Shown here: positions 1-8,499 of the stretch, piece by piece
How positions within the stretch are numbered: the stretch's first letter is position 1
How the letters are laid out: the number at the start of each line of letters is the position of its first letter
Notes under the pieces: generated by a model
Told to the model about the DNA's origin: nothing
Seen by the model: only the letters and a program-made list of their open reading frames with translations
Database searches by the model: none
Translations under genes and position numbers: made by a program
Assembly: GCA_963575745.1 (NCBI GenBank)
Contig: CAUYUJ010018323.1
Location: forward strand, 164,001-208,084
DNA: 44,084 bases
Source: Prorocentrum cordatum
Taxonomy: Eukaryota; Sar; Dinophyceae; Prorocentrales; Prorocentraceae
Direction of reading: 5' to 3'

Positions 1-838
1 CGCTGTAGGGCGAGCATGTCAGAGAAGGTCTCGTCCAGCCGCGTGCCTGATGTTCCCGCGCGCCGCTGCTGGCTGGGAGTGCAAAGCTTGGCTGCAGCAT
101 GCCGCTGTACGCTCGGTCGAGATTCTTCAACTGCTTATCGGCGTAGCTGAGGCGGCCCTTCTGGTCCAAGCGCTGCAGTTGGTCTTGCTGTAGGGCCAGC
201 TCGGTTTCTCTGACGTGGTCCCGCAGCGGAAACCGGGAGATCTCGGTAATCTCGGCGTCCTCCACGTCCTCCTCTACGTCGCTGCCGCCGCCTCCACCCA
301 CGTCAACGAGCTCCAGCTGGACTCGCCCCTTGAGCCCTTCGGCATCGCTCGCGGAGTCTTCATCCGCCTCGAGGTGTGCAGTCGTTGCTGGCCGAGGCTT
401 AACCCGCGCCTCCGCCGCGAGGTCCACGTGCGCCAGCACGTCTCGCGCCGCGTGCGCGCAGAACTCCGCCAGGGTGCACTGTTCCTCGTGCCGCCGGCAG
501 TGGTGGTCACTGAAGGCGAGGATGCGCCGTGCCGCCTCCGCTGGCATGCGCCGCGCCAGCTGGGACCTTGCGAAGTGCGCTAGGCTGAGGAGCACCAGCT
601 CGCCCTCCTCGAGGTTCGCCCGGGGCTCTTTCACCTCGGAGAAGAGGGTCGTGTCCGCGAGCACGAGCCTCTTGCGGGCCAGGCGGCTCCTGGAGTCTCC
701 GCGCGCTGCCAACACGTGGATCTCTGCGCACCGAAGCCGCCAGGCCCGCTCGAACGAGTATGGGCGCACGGCGGGGCAGTCGCAGTTCCTCAGCATATGG
801 CTGTACTGAGTCGCTTCGGGGCACCGCCCCGCCGCCCG
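1..838 (-). CDS. Partial C-terminal continuation of the zinc-finger/repeat protein in a shifted frame
   Basis: Reading the minus strand from 838 down to the window edge gives about 279 codons with no stop. The product has ordinary protein composition: a helical, Leu/Ala/Arg-rich part, a His/Cys-rich patch, then an acidic Glu/Asp/Val stretch coded near 200-260 and a Lys/Leu/Gln-rich helical part. The frame that carries the zinc finger upstream turns into an Arg/Pro/Gly-rich string over the same DNA, which is typical of a shadow frame. I infer that the true coding region continues here after a one-base shift near 835, in a GC-rich run. The shift could be a real indel, a sequencing error in a G/C run, or a small unusual intron. 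The gene is cut by the window edge; no domain was recognised in this part. Confidence 0.5.
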
Positions 839-2384
839 AGAAGCGGTTGGCCTTGCTGCCAGGGTGACAGAACTGTTGGAAGTAAGCAAAATTCTGCACC
901 ATGATTCTCTTCTCTTGAGCGGTTATCGGCCTGCAGCCAGCGTGTGCCATCAGGTACAGCACCCGTTTGCGGTATTCTGCCTCGCCGGCGTGGTTGCACT
1001 GCTTATGCCGCGCAAAATCCTCTTCTATTAAGAAATCGCAGTCGCAGAGCTGGCAGACGAGCGGTCCCGTCATGACTGCACGGTTAGAGAAAACGCGCAA
1101 CTGGTTCCCCTCTACTTCGCCGCCGGGGACGTAGCAGCTCTTCCCCGCGGGAGCAGCCAACGCTCTCCGCACTCGCTCCGCGTACCTCTGCGCAAATTCC
1201 CTGTGCTGCGCAGGCTGAGGAACACCGCGGCTGGACACAAGCTCTTTGTAGGTGGCCAGGCGCCGCAGGATTGCCGTGTTACGAATGCCGCTCTCCAGCA
1301 TCAGCAGATCCTGGTCGATCCTGTTCTGCGCCTCCTCAGCGAACCCTTCCATGGGGTTTGGCCTTTCCTCCGCCTCCGCGATGCGAAGCTTTGTTTTGCC
1401 ATCGCTTTCCGCCTGCTGGAGTGCCTGGAGCTCGGCCTCCTGCTCGGGAGAGAACTGCTTGGCCTTCAATCCTTTCCGAACTAGCCAGCCTAGTTGCCGC
1501 TCTGCAACACTACGCCCGGCGGACTCCTTCGGAAAGCGGCCGAGGTCTCGCACCTGCTGCATGACCTCCTCGATCTTCGTCTGCTGCATGAGCCCGTCGG
1601 ACTTCGTATCCGCCTGCTGCAGAGTTTGAAGCTCGGCCTCCTGCTCCGGTGAGAAATGTTTGGCCTTCCGTGTTTTTCGGATGTGCCAAGCCAACTGCCG
1701 CTCTGCAAGCGGGCGTTGAGCGCTCTCCTTCGGCCAGCTGCCGAATTCGCGCACCTGCTGCAGGATCTCATCGGTCTTCTGCTTCCGCTTGAACTCCTCG
1801 GTTGCAGCACGCTGAGCAGCAGCACCTGCAGCACGCTGAGCAACAGCGCTGACGGCGCGTGACTCCTCGAGGTCTTGCAATTCCAACATCACGTCACTAG
1901 GAATGCTCTCGCGGTGTTCAAAGAAACGTTTGGCCAACTTGTTTTCAGCTCGTGCTTCCTCAAACGTTCCTTTATTTCGCATCGGTGTACGACCGAACTG
2001 CTTCACGTCCTCGACGAGCGTTTGCAGAGATCCGCTTAATGCAGAACGCTGAAGGGCAGCGCTGACAGCGGCTGACTCTGAAGGCGTGGCGCATTCGAGG
2101 GCTTGCAACTCTAACATAACGTCATTAGGAATGCTGTCGCGGTGGTCGGAGAATCGTTTGGCCAACTTGTTTTCAGCTCGTACTTCCTCGGACGTTCCTT
2201 TCTTGTGCTTCGGTATACGACCGAACTGCTTCACCAGGTCAACAATCCTTTGGACAGTACCGTTCAACACATCACGCTGAGGAGGGGCACTGCTCACTGC
2301 AGCAGGCTGAGGAGCACCGCTGTTGGGTGCAGAAACGTCAGGAGCATGGCGCCCAGACCGAGAGCTACCAGCATGCCGCGGCAT
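507..2384 (-). CDS. Four-repeat helical protein with C2H2 zinc finger, possibly transposon-linked
   Basis: An open frame of 625 codons. After a Pro/Ser/Ala-rich start there are four related ~53-residue helical repeats at about residues 43-97, 118-172, 204-256 and 270-322. They share a pattern of V..F/LGR.P, an acidic/polar spacer, AE..LA, a basic stretch and a helical LE/LQ end. This recalls the short helicase-associated (HA) repeats of DNA-binding proteins, but only by pattern. A classical C2H2 finger follows: C444, C447, H460, H465 (C-x2-C-x12-H-x4-H), then a conserved-looking block (AEYRKRVLYLMAHAG, ending NFAYFQQF) to about residue 515. Beyond residue ~518 the frame looks non-coding and the real product probably shifts frame (see 1-838). 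I associate finger-plus-AEYRKR proteins with large multicopy dinoflagellate families that also carry Helitron-like/PIF1 helicase parts; that is memory, not a search. It lies downstream of, and on the same strand as, the OB-fold-like gene at 3103-4995. Confidence 0.6.
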   Translation of the reverse strand: MPRHAGSSRSGRHAPDVSAPNSGAPQPAAVSSAPPQRDVLNGTVQRIVDLVKQFGRIPKHKKGTSEEVRAENKLAKRFSDHRDSIPNDVMLELQALECATPSESAAVSAALQRSALSGSLQTLVEDVKQFGRTPMRNKGTFEEARAENKLAKRFFEHRESIPSDVMLELQDLEESRAVSAVAQRAAGAAAQRAATEEFKRKQKTDEILQQVREFGSWPKESAQRPLAERQLAWHIRKTRKAKHFSPEQEAELQTLQQADTKSDGLMQQTKIEEVMQQVRDLGRFPKESAGRSVAERQLGWLVRKGLKAKQFSPEQEAELQALQQAESDGKTKLRIAEAEERPNPMEGFAEEAQNRIDQDLLMLESGIRNTAILRRLATYKELVSSRGVPQPAQHREFAQRYAERVRRALAAPAGKSCYVPGGEVEGNQLRVFSNRAVMTGPLVCQLCDCDFLIEEDFARHKQCNHAGEAEYRKRVLYLMAHAGCRPITAQEKRIMVQNFAYFQQFCHPGSKANRFSGGGAVPRSDSVQPYAEELRLPRRAPILVRAGLAASVRRDPRVGSARRLQEPPGPQEARARGHDPLLRGERAPGEPRGGRAGAPQPSALRKVPAGAAHASGGGTAHPRLQ

Positions 2385-3092
2385 TACTGTGTACAGTGGG
2401 TGCTGGAAAGTTCCTATGTAAGGATAGCTCTAGGCAACATGGCTAGGGAGACATTGATCATGATGATGGTGATGAGGGAAATTCGTTGTGGAGGAACCTC
2501 TGATACCGACACTGCTACGCACATGGAAGGTGTCTTGAAATGAGGCGCAGCCAGAGTTGATATACAATGAGGCGTCCGAAAACGAGACACTGCTATCAAC
2601 GCTTTTATAACTGAACGACGTCTGATTTCGACACTGCTACGAACATGGGGGTTGTCTTGCAATGAAGCACGGCCATGACCTGATTTAGATTCCACAGAAA
2701 CACATGCAGTAATGTTTTGTTTTTCAAACACCGAAATTCTCTGTAAACGAGACACTGTGAACGACTGCAGAACAGGCGCTTGTAGCAAAGGAAGTGCAGG
2801 CTGAGAAGCACCGCAGGCGAACGTGAATGAATCCGTTGGGCAACGTGAGCACATACCGAAACTCTGTGCAGGCACTCTCAAGGTAGCCAGGGCAGGCTGA
2901 GGAGGAATGCAGGCCGCAAACACTATTCGTGCACCAGACGCCACAACAGTAAATAGTGCAGGCTGAGAAGCACCGCATAAACAACGAAACTACCAAACGA
3001 TATGTTTGAGGCAAACCTAGTTGGCATCCCGCAAGGCGCAGGACAAAGATGCTTGCCATGTCCAGCAAGCTGAGAAGCATCGCTGACAAGAC
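2385..3092 (-). other. Spacer or intron between the two minus-strand genes, with degenerate repeats
   Basis: All three minus frames are open for long stretches but encode nothing recognisable. The segment holds four copies of the AGGCTGAGRAGCACC-like motif (see separate entry). It also has about four degenerate copies of a phrase around GTAGCAGTGTC; the two best copies, near 2500-2555 and 2620-2680, are spaced ~118 bp and share both the phrase and a following TGTCTTG.AATGA block. It could be a long intron joining the two coding blocks into one gene, because the upstream frame ends in an AG/GTGAGC donor-like sequence, or an intergenic spacer of a tandem unidirectional gene pair. The sequence alone does not decide. 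Confidence 0.5.
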
Positions 3093-3121
3093 AGGAGAAA
3101 GCTCACCTCAAGCTTTCTCCT
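3093..3121 (-). promoter_or_regulatory. Perfect 11-bp inverted repeat over the stop codon
   Basis: AGGAGAAAGCT (3093-3103) pairs perfectly with AGCTTTCTCCT (3111-3121) around a 7-base loop. The TGA stop of the 630-codon frame lies in the loop/stem junction at 3103-3105. The same loop reads GAG/GTGAGC on the minus strand, a good 5' splice-donor match. The hairpin could be a 3' end signal, part of a transposon end, or a structure around a splice donor. No CTRR-type Helitron 3' terminus follows directly. Confidence 0.55.
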
Positions 3122-4995
3122 GAGGGGTGACTTTCAAGAATGCGGCACTTCTTGGCGGATTCCGGCGTCGTGCTCCACTCATTCATCCGCTTATGCTCGC
3201 CTGATTGCTGAAGCTCTGTGCGCATCCCCAGTGTTCTCAATTTTTTAATGAAGTACTGCGCCTCAGACACGACGGAGTCGTCAATGTTGGTCACGCTGTG
3301 CACCGTCATGCCGTCTTTTGAACAGCCAGTAATGAGCAACAAGCAGACTCTGTGCTTCGCTCGGTTGGGCGGATCCATTTTGAACGTGAGCAAGTTGTCA
3401 ACTGAGCAGTGTCCGTGAATCGTCACTGAGTGGGAAGACTCACCGTCAGAAGCGTCCGTGACACCTGGTGTGGACACGACGAAGCCAGCCGCAGTGGATA
3501 CGCACCGAGACTTCTGCGTGGTCCGAACGAGAACGACTGCCAAGTGGCAGTTCCGGGTAAGCTGAGAAGCGTCACCCCCTCCACCCGCTGGTGAGTACTG
3601 CACGCGCATGCCGTATAAGGGACAATACCGTATCTCAGAGAGCTGTGCCGCGAGCATTGCATCCTGGCTCTCGCGGCACTGCTTCAGGATCTCCAAGACG
3701 ACATTGTAAGACGTATTCGGGGCGTGCGATATCTGAAGCGGTGAAACGGCCACCACAGTCGTGTTGACGAAAGTCCGCTCAGGTGTGTCATCCTGTGCAT
3801 TCGCAGCCACATTGCGCACGCGTCGTATGATGCGACAATTGCTCAGTGGAGGGAAGGAGATAGCTTTCTCGTCGTGAACTTTTTTGAATTCTTGCATGCT
3901 ATCAATGCCAGTCAAGGCGAAGGCTGCCGCTTGTGATGCGCCGACTTTGCACGAGCCACTGAAATCACGAGCAGTAGTCGTAAAGAACACGCGCTCGCCT
4001 GTGTTCTCCACCACAGAGTCGGCTGGCTCCGGTTCCTCAAGCCTCATCCCATTGACCTGCAACCAGAGTGGCAAGTTTGCATTCGGATCATCCGACGCCA
4101 TAGCCAAAAAGGCACAGCAGGAGAGGAGTGCTTCTCCGGTGAGAATCTGCGAAGCCTGGTCTGGATCCCAAGTACCCGCATGAGCGGTGGTCAGCTGCTC
4201 CCGGTACATCGCGAAGTCTTGAGTGGCTGCTAAGTCGTGTAGTTGAGTCATTCTGGGACAAGAGCATGCGGAATCCACCACGCGATCTTGCGACAAGTTC
4301 AGCTCCAGTTTGCCGTCGAATTTGCCCGCCACGTTGAGAAACAGCAGCGGTTGTCCTTTGTGAGAGCGACAAAGCTCTATGTTGGTGGATCCCCAGACTG
4401 CAGTCACAGCCTCCGCTGTCTGGGAGTTACTCGTCTGTGTGCCGTCGACCAGATGTACACTTGCCACTGGAGGGTGGCCAGCGGGAGTGCGGGTTTCTGA
4501 AACAGAATGAACCACAGCCATGACATCGAAGCAACGCTGCGATTTGATGTTCATCATGTCTGCCACTGTAGTCGCTGGAGCCGGCGCCGATGCCAAGGAG
4601 GTCTCCTCCGGAGAGCTTTTGAGCACTGGACTGCAGGTTGTGCGCTTGAAGTCGACCACGACACGAACAGACGTATGCACAAAAGCGTCCTGCTGCCGAC
4701 TGTCCAGGCCGACGCTGGAGAGTTTCCACGCCGTCATCGGAGGGAACTTTTTCAGAGCAGCTTGGACTTCTGCTGGAGTTCCTTTGAGGATGGCCTCACA
4801 ATAGCGCTCTGAGTCTGTGCCAAGCAGAATGCATGTGAATCGGTTTGCATGGACTAGCTGGCCATTGTTCCTGCTCTTGTACGAGTACTTGATCTCCCTG
4901 GGCTTGTATACTCGGACAAGGAAGTCTTGGGTTTTTGCGCTGCTCTTCGTGAGAAAACCCAGTGGAGACGTCGGCTGTTCTGCAGCAGCAGCCAT
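3103..4995 (-). CDS. OB-fold (RPA-like) putative ssDNA-binding protein
   Basis: This is the cleanest gene in the window: 630 codons, balanced composition, no internal repeats, ATG at 4995 preceded by a short leader and an acceptor-like CTTCTCAG 45 bases upstream. Residues ~24-118 (FLVRVYKP, a beta-rich core, then VRVVVDFKR) and ~154-240 (FDVMAVVHSV, HLVDGTQ, AVWG, then PLLFLNVAGKF) each read like an OB fold. The second closely follows the order seen in RPA70-type domains, where a conserved L.D.....+ precedes a W. A middle part (residues ~250-420) and a beta-rich third block (~430-590) follow, ending in a basic tail. From family knowledge, RPA-like proteins bind single-stranded DNA and are carried by some Helitrons. 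The specific call is inference from motif order. The stop codon overlaps a donor-like AG/GTGAGC and a hairpin, so the protein may continue through splicing. Confidence 0.7.
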   Translation of the reverse strand: MAAAAEQPTSPLGFLTKSSAKTQDFLVRVYKPREIKYSYKSRNNGQLVHANRFTCILLGTDSERYCEAILKGTPAEVQAALKKFPPMTAWKLSSVGLDSRQQDAFVHTSVRVVVDFKRTTCSPVLKSSPEETSLASAPAPATTVADMMNIKSQRCFDVMAVVHSVSETRTPAGHPPVASVHLVDGTQTSNSQTAEAVTAVWGSTNIELCRSHKGQPLLFLNVAGKFDGKLELNLSQDRVVDSACSCPRMTQLHDLAATQDFAMYREQLTTAHAGTWDPDQASQILTGEALLSCCAFLAMASDDPNANLPLWLQVNGMRLEEPEPADSVVENTGERVFFTTTARDFSGSCKVGASQAAAFALTGIDSMQEFKKVHDEKAISFPPLSNCRIIRRVRNVAANAQDDTPERTFVNTTVVAVSPLQISHAPNTSYNVVLEILKQCRESQDAMLAAQLSEIRYCPLYGMRVQYSPAGGGGDASQLTRNCHLAVVLVRTTQKSRCVSTAAGFVVSTPGVTDASDGESSHSVTIHGHCSVDNLLTFKMDPPNRAKHRVCLLLITGCSKDGMTVHSVTNIDDSVVSEAQYFIKKLRTLGMRTELQQSGEHKRMNEWSTTPESAKKCRILESHPSGESLR

Positions 4996-5040
4996 GGTAG
5001 CTCACCCGGAGGATCACCGTGGAGCGCACAGTGACACAGG

Positions 5041-5048
5041 CTGAGAAG
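5041..5048 (-). promoter_or_regulatory. Putative (trans-)splice acceptor upstream of the 630-codon gene
   Basis: The minus strand reads CTTCTCAG here, a pyrimidine tract ending in AG, 45 bases before the ATG at 4995. Dinoflagellate mRNAs receive a 22-nt spliced leader at such sites. Support is by position and motif only, and the motif is also repeated in places where no acceptor is expected. Confidence 0.35.
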
Positions 5049-5053
5049 CACCG

Positions 5054-6389
5054 TGCACGGCACGGTGAGACTGGTTGTGCGGATGCGGACAAGGCTCGCT
5101 TTTGCCTCGAACTCCTGCAATCCAAGTTCTTTGAACCAGAACGGCAATGATTACATAATTTCAAAGTTACAAGTGATGCCTCCACGAAGCACCCCTCCTG
5201 TGGAGTCGAGAAAGCGTGTTGCTGTATGTGTGCGTGACTCGATGGATGTGATGTGTGTGCTGTGTGGCCCCGCCCCAAAAAATGTTTCGGCCTCTCAAGG
5301 CCCCCCCCGCTCCACGAATCCCATTGGGGGGTCGAGATCCCCGCTCTGGTGGGCGGAGACGCCAAAGGCTTCGAAAACCGCGAGGGAGGGAAGGATAAGG
5401 GAGAAGAAAAGGACGGAGAGGGAGGGCTCGGAGGCCCTTGGAGGGGGGGGATGTGCCCATCCGAGGGAACGGTGCACCCCCCCCTCCCCGTCGTGAAAAC
5501 GAGGCACCAGCCGTGGCAACGACCCCCCCCCTATCCCCCTCCGCGACCTGAGTAGACCACCCAGGCCAGCGGAGGACGTCATGGGGGGCGGGGGTTCTGA
5601 CTTCGATGAAAGAAGAGAAGGAAAGCGGGGGGCAAGGATCAGGCAGACGAAAGCCCTTTTAGGCTTTACCCGGCGTGTGGAAATGCCCTCTTTGGCTTTT
5701 GCGGGGACTAACCCGCGCGGTCGCCCGCAGGCGACAGGGCGCCCAGGCCCTCTCCGCGCGCGCAGGCGCGTGGCAAACTACTTGCGCACGATCGCCCGTG
5801 GAATCGAATGGAACCGTCCGCGGCGAGTCGTCCGCGGCGACTCAGGACCACGTCGCCCTGGAAGAAGAGGCGCTACAAGGATGCATTCTGCGACGCTGGA
5901 GATCCTGATGCGACGAGGACGCTGCAGAGAAACATTCTGCGCGCGCACGCACGACCTGGAACGACAAGCACAATACGGGAACAAATTCGGTGACGCTGGA
6001 GTCCCCGATGAGACGAAGAAGCAGCAGATACACGTCTCAAGGCGCAGCAACACCGAAGTGACGCAAACGCACCCCGCGACACGACAAGGACGCTGCAAGA
6101 AGAAACTCGGCGACGCAGGAGTGCGTGGAAGCTACAAAGGCATGGAAAGGAGGCTACGAGGAAACTACAGAGCATTCAAAGCGTCTCGAGCTTAGAGGGA
6201 GCCTTCCTCAGAGCCCTTGTGCGCACGACTTTGGCCGAAGGCCATCATATATGCAAGTACAACAGTTCATGCAGGAATCTCTTGTGCATGTGCTGGTGCC
6301 ACTGCTGCGAGCAGGCAGTGGAACGAGCGAGGAGGGGGTATCAACCTTGACCGCCGGCCCCCGCCCCCTTCCCTTGACCGCGCTCCGCG
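5054..6389. other. Gene-poor GC-rich stretch with degenerate ~100-bp repeats
   Basis: G/C homopolymer runs dominate 5260-5590. From about 5860 to 6190 there are three degenerate repeats of a GACGCTGGAGnncC-GATG phrase (near 5895, 5993 and 6112) interleaved with GACGCTGCA(A)GA phrases, giving an Arg-rich open frame on the plus strand. No domain is visible and I do not support a gene here. Confidence 0.5.
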
Positions 6390-6456
6390 GCCGGCCGGTC
6401 GGGGCAGCCGGTCGGGGCAGCCGGCCGGGGCAGCCGGCCGGGGCAGCCGGCCGCCC
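6390..6456. repeat. 15-bp GGGGCAGCCGGCCGG tandem repeat, about four copies
   Basis: Short tandem array of GGGGCAGCCGG(C/T)CGG immediately upstream of the polypyrimidine tract. Confidence 0.85.
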
Positions 6457-6459
6457 TCC

Positions 6460-7336
6460 CCTCCTGCTCGTCCTCCTCCTCCTCCTCCTGCTCGTCCTCG
6501 TCCTCCTCCTGCTCGTCTTCTTTCTCCTGCTCCTCCTCCTCCTCCTCCACCTCCTCTTTCTCCTGCTCCTCCTCCTCCTCCTCCTCCTCCTCCTCTTCCT
6601 CTTGCTCGTCCTCGTTCTCGTCGTCCTCGTCTTGCTCGTCCTCCTCCTCCTGGTGCTCTCTCCTCCTCCTCCTCCTCCTCCTCCTCCTCCTCCTCCTCCT
6701 CCTCCTCCTCCTCCTCCCCCTCCTCCTCCTCCTGGTGGTCCTCGTTCTCCTCCTCCTGGTGCTCTCCCCCCCCCTCCTCCTCCTCGTCCTCCTCCTCCTC
6801 CTCCTCCTCGTCCTCCTCCTCCTCTTCCTCCTCCTCCTCCTCCTCCTCCTCCTGGTAGTCCTCCCCCTCCCCTCCTCCTCCTCCTCCTCCTCCTCTTCCT
6901 GGTCGTCCTCGTTCTCGTCCTCCTCGTCTTGCTCGTCCTCCTCCTCGTGGTGTTCTCTCCTCCTCCTCCTCCTCCTCCTCCTCCTCCTCCTCCTCCTCCT
7001 GGTGGTCCTCGTTCTCCTCCTCCTGGTACTCTCCCCCCCCCTCCTCCTCCTCCTCGTCCTCGTCCTCCTCCTCCTCCTCCTCCTCTTCCTCCTCCTCCTC
7101 CTCCTCCTCCTCCTCCTCCTCCTCCTCCTGGTACTCCTCCCCCTCCCCTCCTCCTCCTCCTCCTCCTCCTCCTCTTCCTGGTCGTCCTCCTCCTCCTGGT
7201 CGTCCTCCTCCTCCTGCTCGTCCTCCTTCTCCTCCTGCTCGTCCTTCTTCTCCTGCTCCTCCTCCTCCTCGTCCTGCTCCTGCTCGTCCTCGTCCTCCTG
7301 GTCTTGCTCGTCCTCCTCCTCGTCGTGCTCTTGCCC
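6460..7336. repeat. Long polypyrimidine (TCC/CTC)n array with higher-order duplication
   Basis: About 880 bp that is almost wholly pyrimidine on the plus strand, built from TCC/CTC with interspersed CTCGTC and GCTCGTC. Landmarks recur: CCTGGTGGTCCTCGTTCTCC near 6730 and 7000, and TTCCTGGTCGTCCTC near 6896 and 7176. The triplet array therefore contains a ~270-280 bp higher-order duplication. Long open frames here (poly-Leu/Pro, poly-Ser, poly-Arg/Gly, poly-Glu) are repeat products. Confidence 0.9.
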
Positions 7337-7344
7337 CTGCTGAA

Positions 7345-7845
7345 AATGTTGCCCAGGAATGGGAGTTCTGGGAAGTCGAAGAGCACGAAGTTGCCTACAG
7401 TTGGCTACGGGCATTCAAAATGTGGCCCGGGAATGGAATTCTGGGGACTCGAAGACCACGAAGTGGCCTACAGTTGGCTCCGGGCATTCAAAATCTGGCC
7501 CGGGAATAAAGTTCTGGAAACTCGAAGAGCACAAAGTTGCCTACAATTGGCTCCGGGCATTCAAAATTGTGAAGGGATGGAGTTTCTGGGAACGAGCAGA
7601 GCACGAAGTGTGTGCTGTTGCATCGGCCCTCCAGAATGTGGCCCGGAATTGGAGTTTCTGGACTCGAAGAGGGCAGATGTGTTGACTGTTGTAAAATACG
7701 GCCCTCCAGAATGTGGCCCGGGAATGGCGTTCTGGGATCTCGAAGATCACGAAGTGTGTGACTGTTGCATCCGGGTATTGAGAATGTGGCCTGGGAATGG
7801 AGTTCTGGGAAGTCGAAGAGCACGAAGTGTGTGACTGTTGGTGAA
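7345..7845. repeat. 73-bp tandem repeat, about seven copies
   Basis: The GCATTCAAAAT phrase recurs at 7411, 7484 and 7557, and related CCCTCCAGAATGTGGCCCGG forms follow to ~7800. Each unit contains GGGAATGGAGTTCTGG, then an (A)GTCGAAGAGCACGAAGT phrase. Because 73 is not a multiple of 3, the repeat runs through all frames and is not a protein repeat. Confidence 0.9.
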
Positions 7846-8139
7846 AAACGAGCCCGGCACCTGCCGCCCGGCAACTCCCAACACCTGCCCGGACCCCCCT
7901 GTGGAGTGATCTGCTGCTCTCTTTTGATCCCACTAGAAACCTATCAGTCTTCGCTGTTAGGTAAAAAAACACGAGGGAACCTCGGGGGGGGAAACCCGCC
8001 CCCCGGGGAGAGTAGTGTAAATTCATATTTAGGATGGACATGTGGTCAGAATCATACATGATTTACATACCCGACAGGGGGGGCGATAACGCCGGGGGTG
8101 GGGGGGGGTAGAGTCTATTCTGTTTTTAGAAAGGAGAAT

Positions 8140-8325
8140 CTACGGGCGGCGACGGGCGGCACGAACGGCGACGGGCGGCGATCACGCTGACGTGCGGCGA
8201 CGGCGACGGGCGTCGACGGGCGGCACGGGTGGCGACGAGCGGCAATCAGCCCGAAGGGCGGTGACGGCGACGGGCAGCGACGGGCGGCACGGGCAGCGAC
8301 GGGCGGCAATCACCCCGAGATGTTT
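8140..8325. repeat. GGCGACGGGCGGCAC minisatellite
   Basis: Imperfect tandem units of CGACGGGCGGC(A/G) with inserted GATCAC or AATCA phrases, lying inside composite repeat copy 1. Confidence 0.8.
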
Positions 8326-8499
8326 AACGCGAATAAGAACCCCTAAGTGCTGTAAACATTGTTTGGGGAACAAATCCTGTTGTTTCTCGCAAGAGTTCGC
8401 AAGAGCGCGCGCGCAAGGTTTTTGTTTGAAGTTCTTATTGCCCATTAAGTCCAGGGGGGGGGAGGGGGTAGATCCCAATTCTTGTTTAGAAAGGCGACT

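Larger units (their letters stand above)
582..5052 (-). repeat. Dispersed 15-bp motif AGGCTGAGRAGCACC (minus strand GGTGCTTCTCAGCCT)
   Basis: Strong copies start at 582, 1212, 2305, 2798, 2894 (more diverged), 2960, 3067, 3559 and 5038, all in the same orientation. On the coding strand they read GGTGCTTCTCAGCCT, which contains a pyrimidine-rich CTTCTCAG resembling a 3' splice or trans-splice acceptor. Some copies lie between genes; others lie inside coding sequence in different reading frames (at 582 it encodes VLLSL, at 2305 GAPQPA, at 3559 GDASQL). Use of different frames argues against simple protein-repeat homology. Confidence 0.65.

Noticed and set aside
6125-7834. A 569-codon plus-strand open frame rich in Leu and Pro
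   Set aside because: It is generated by the polypyrimidine array plus the 73-bp repeat; composition is pure repeat product and similar frames exist on the other strand.
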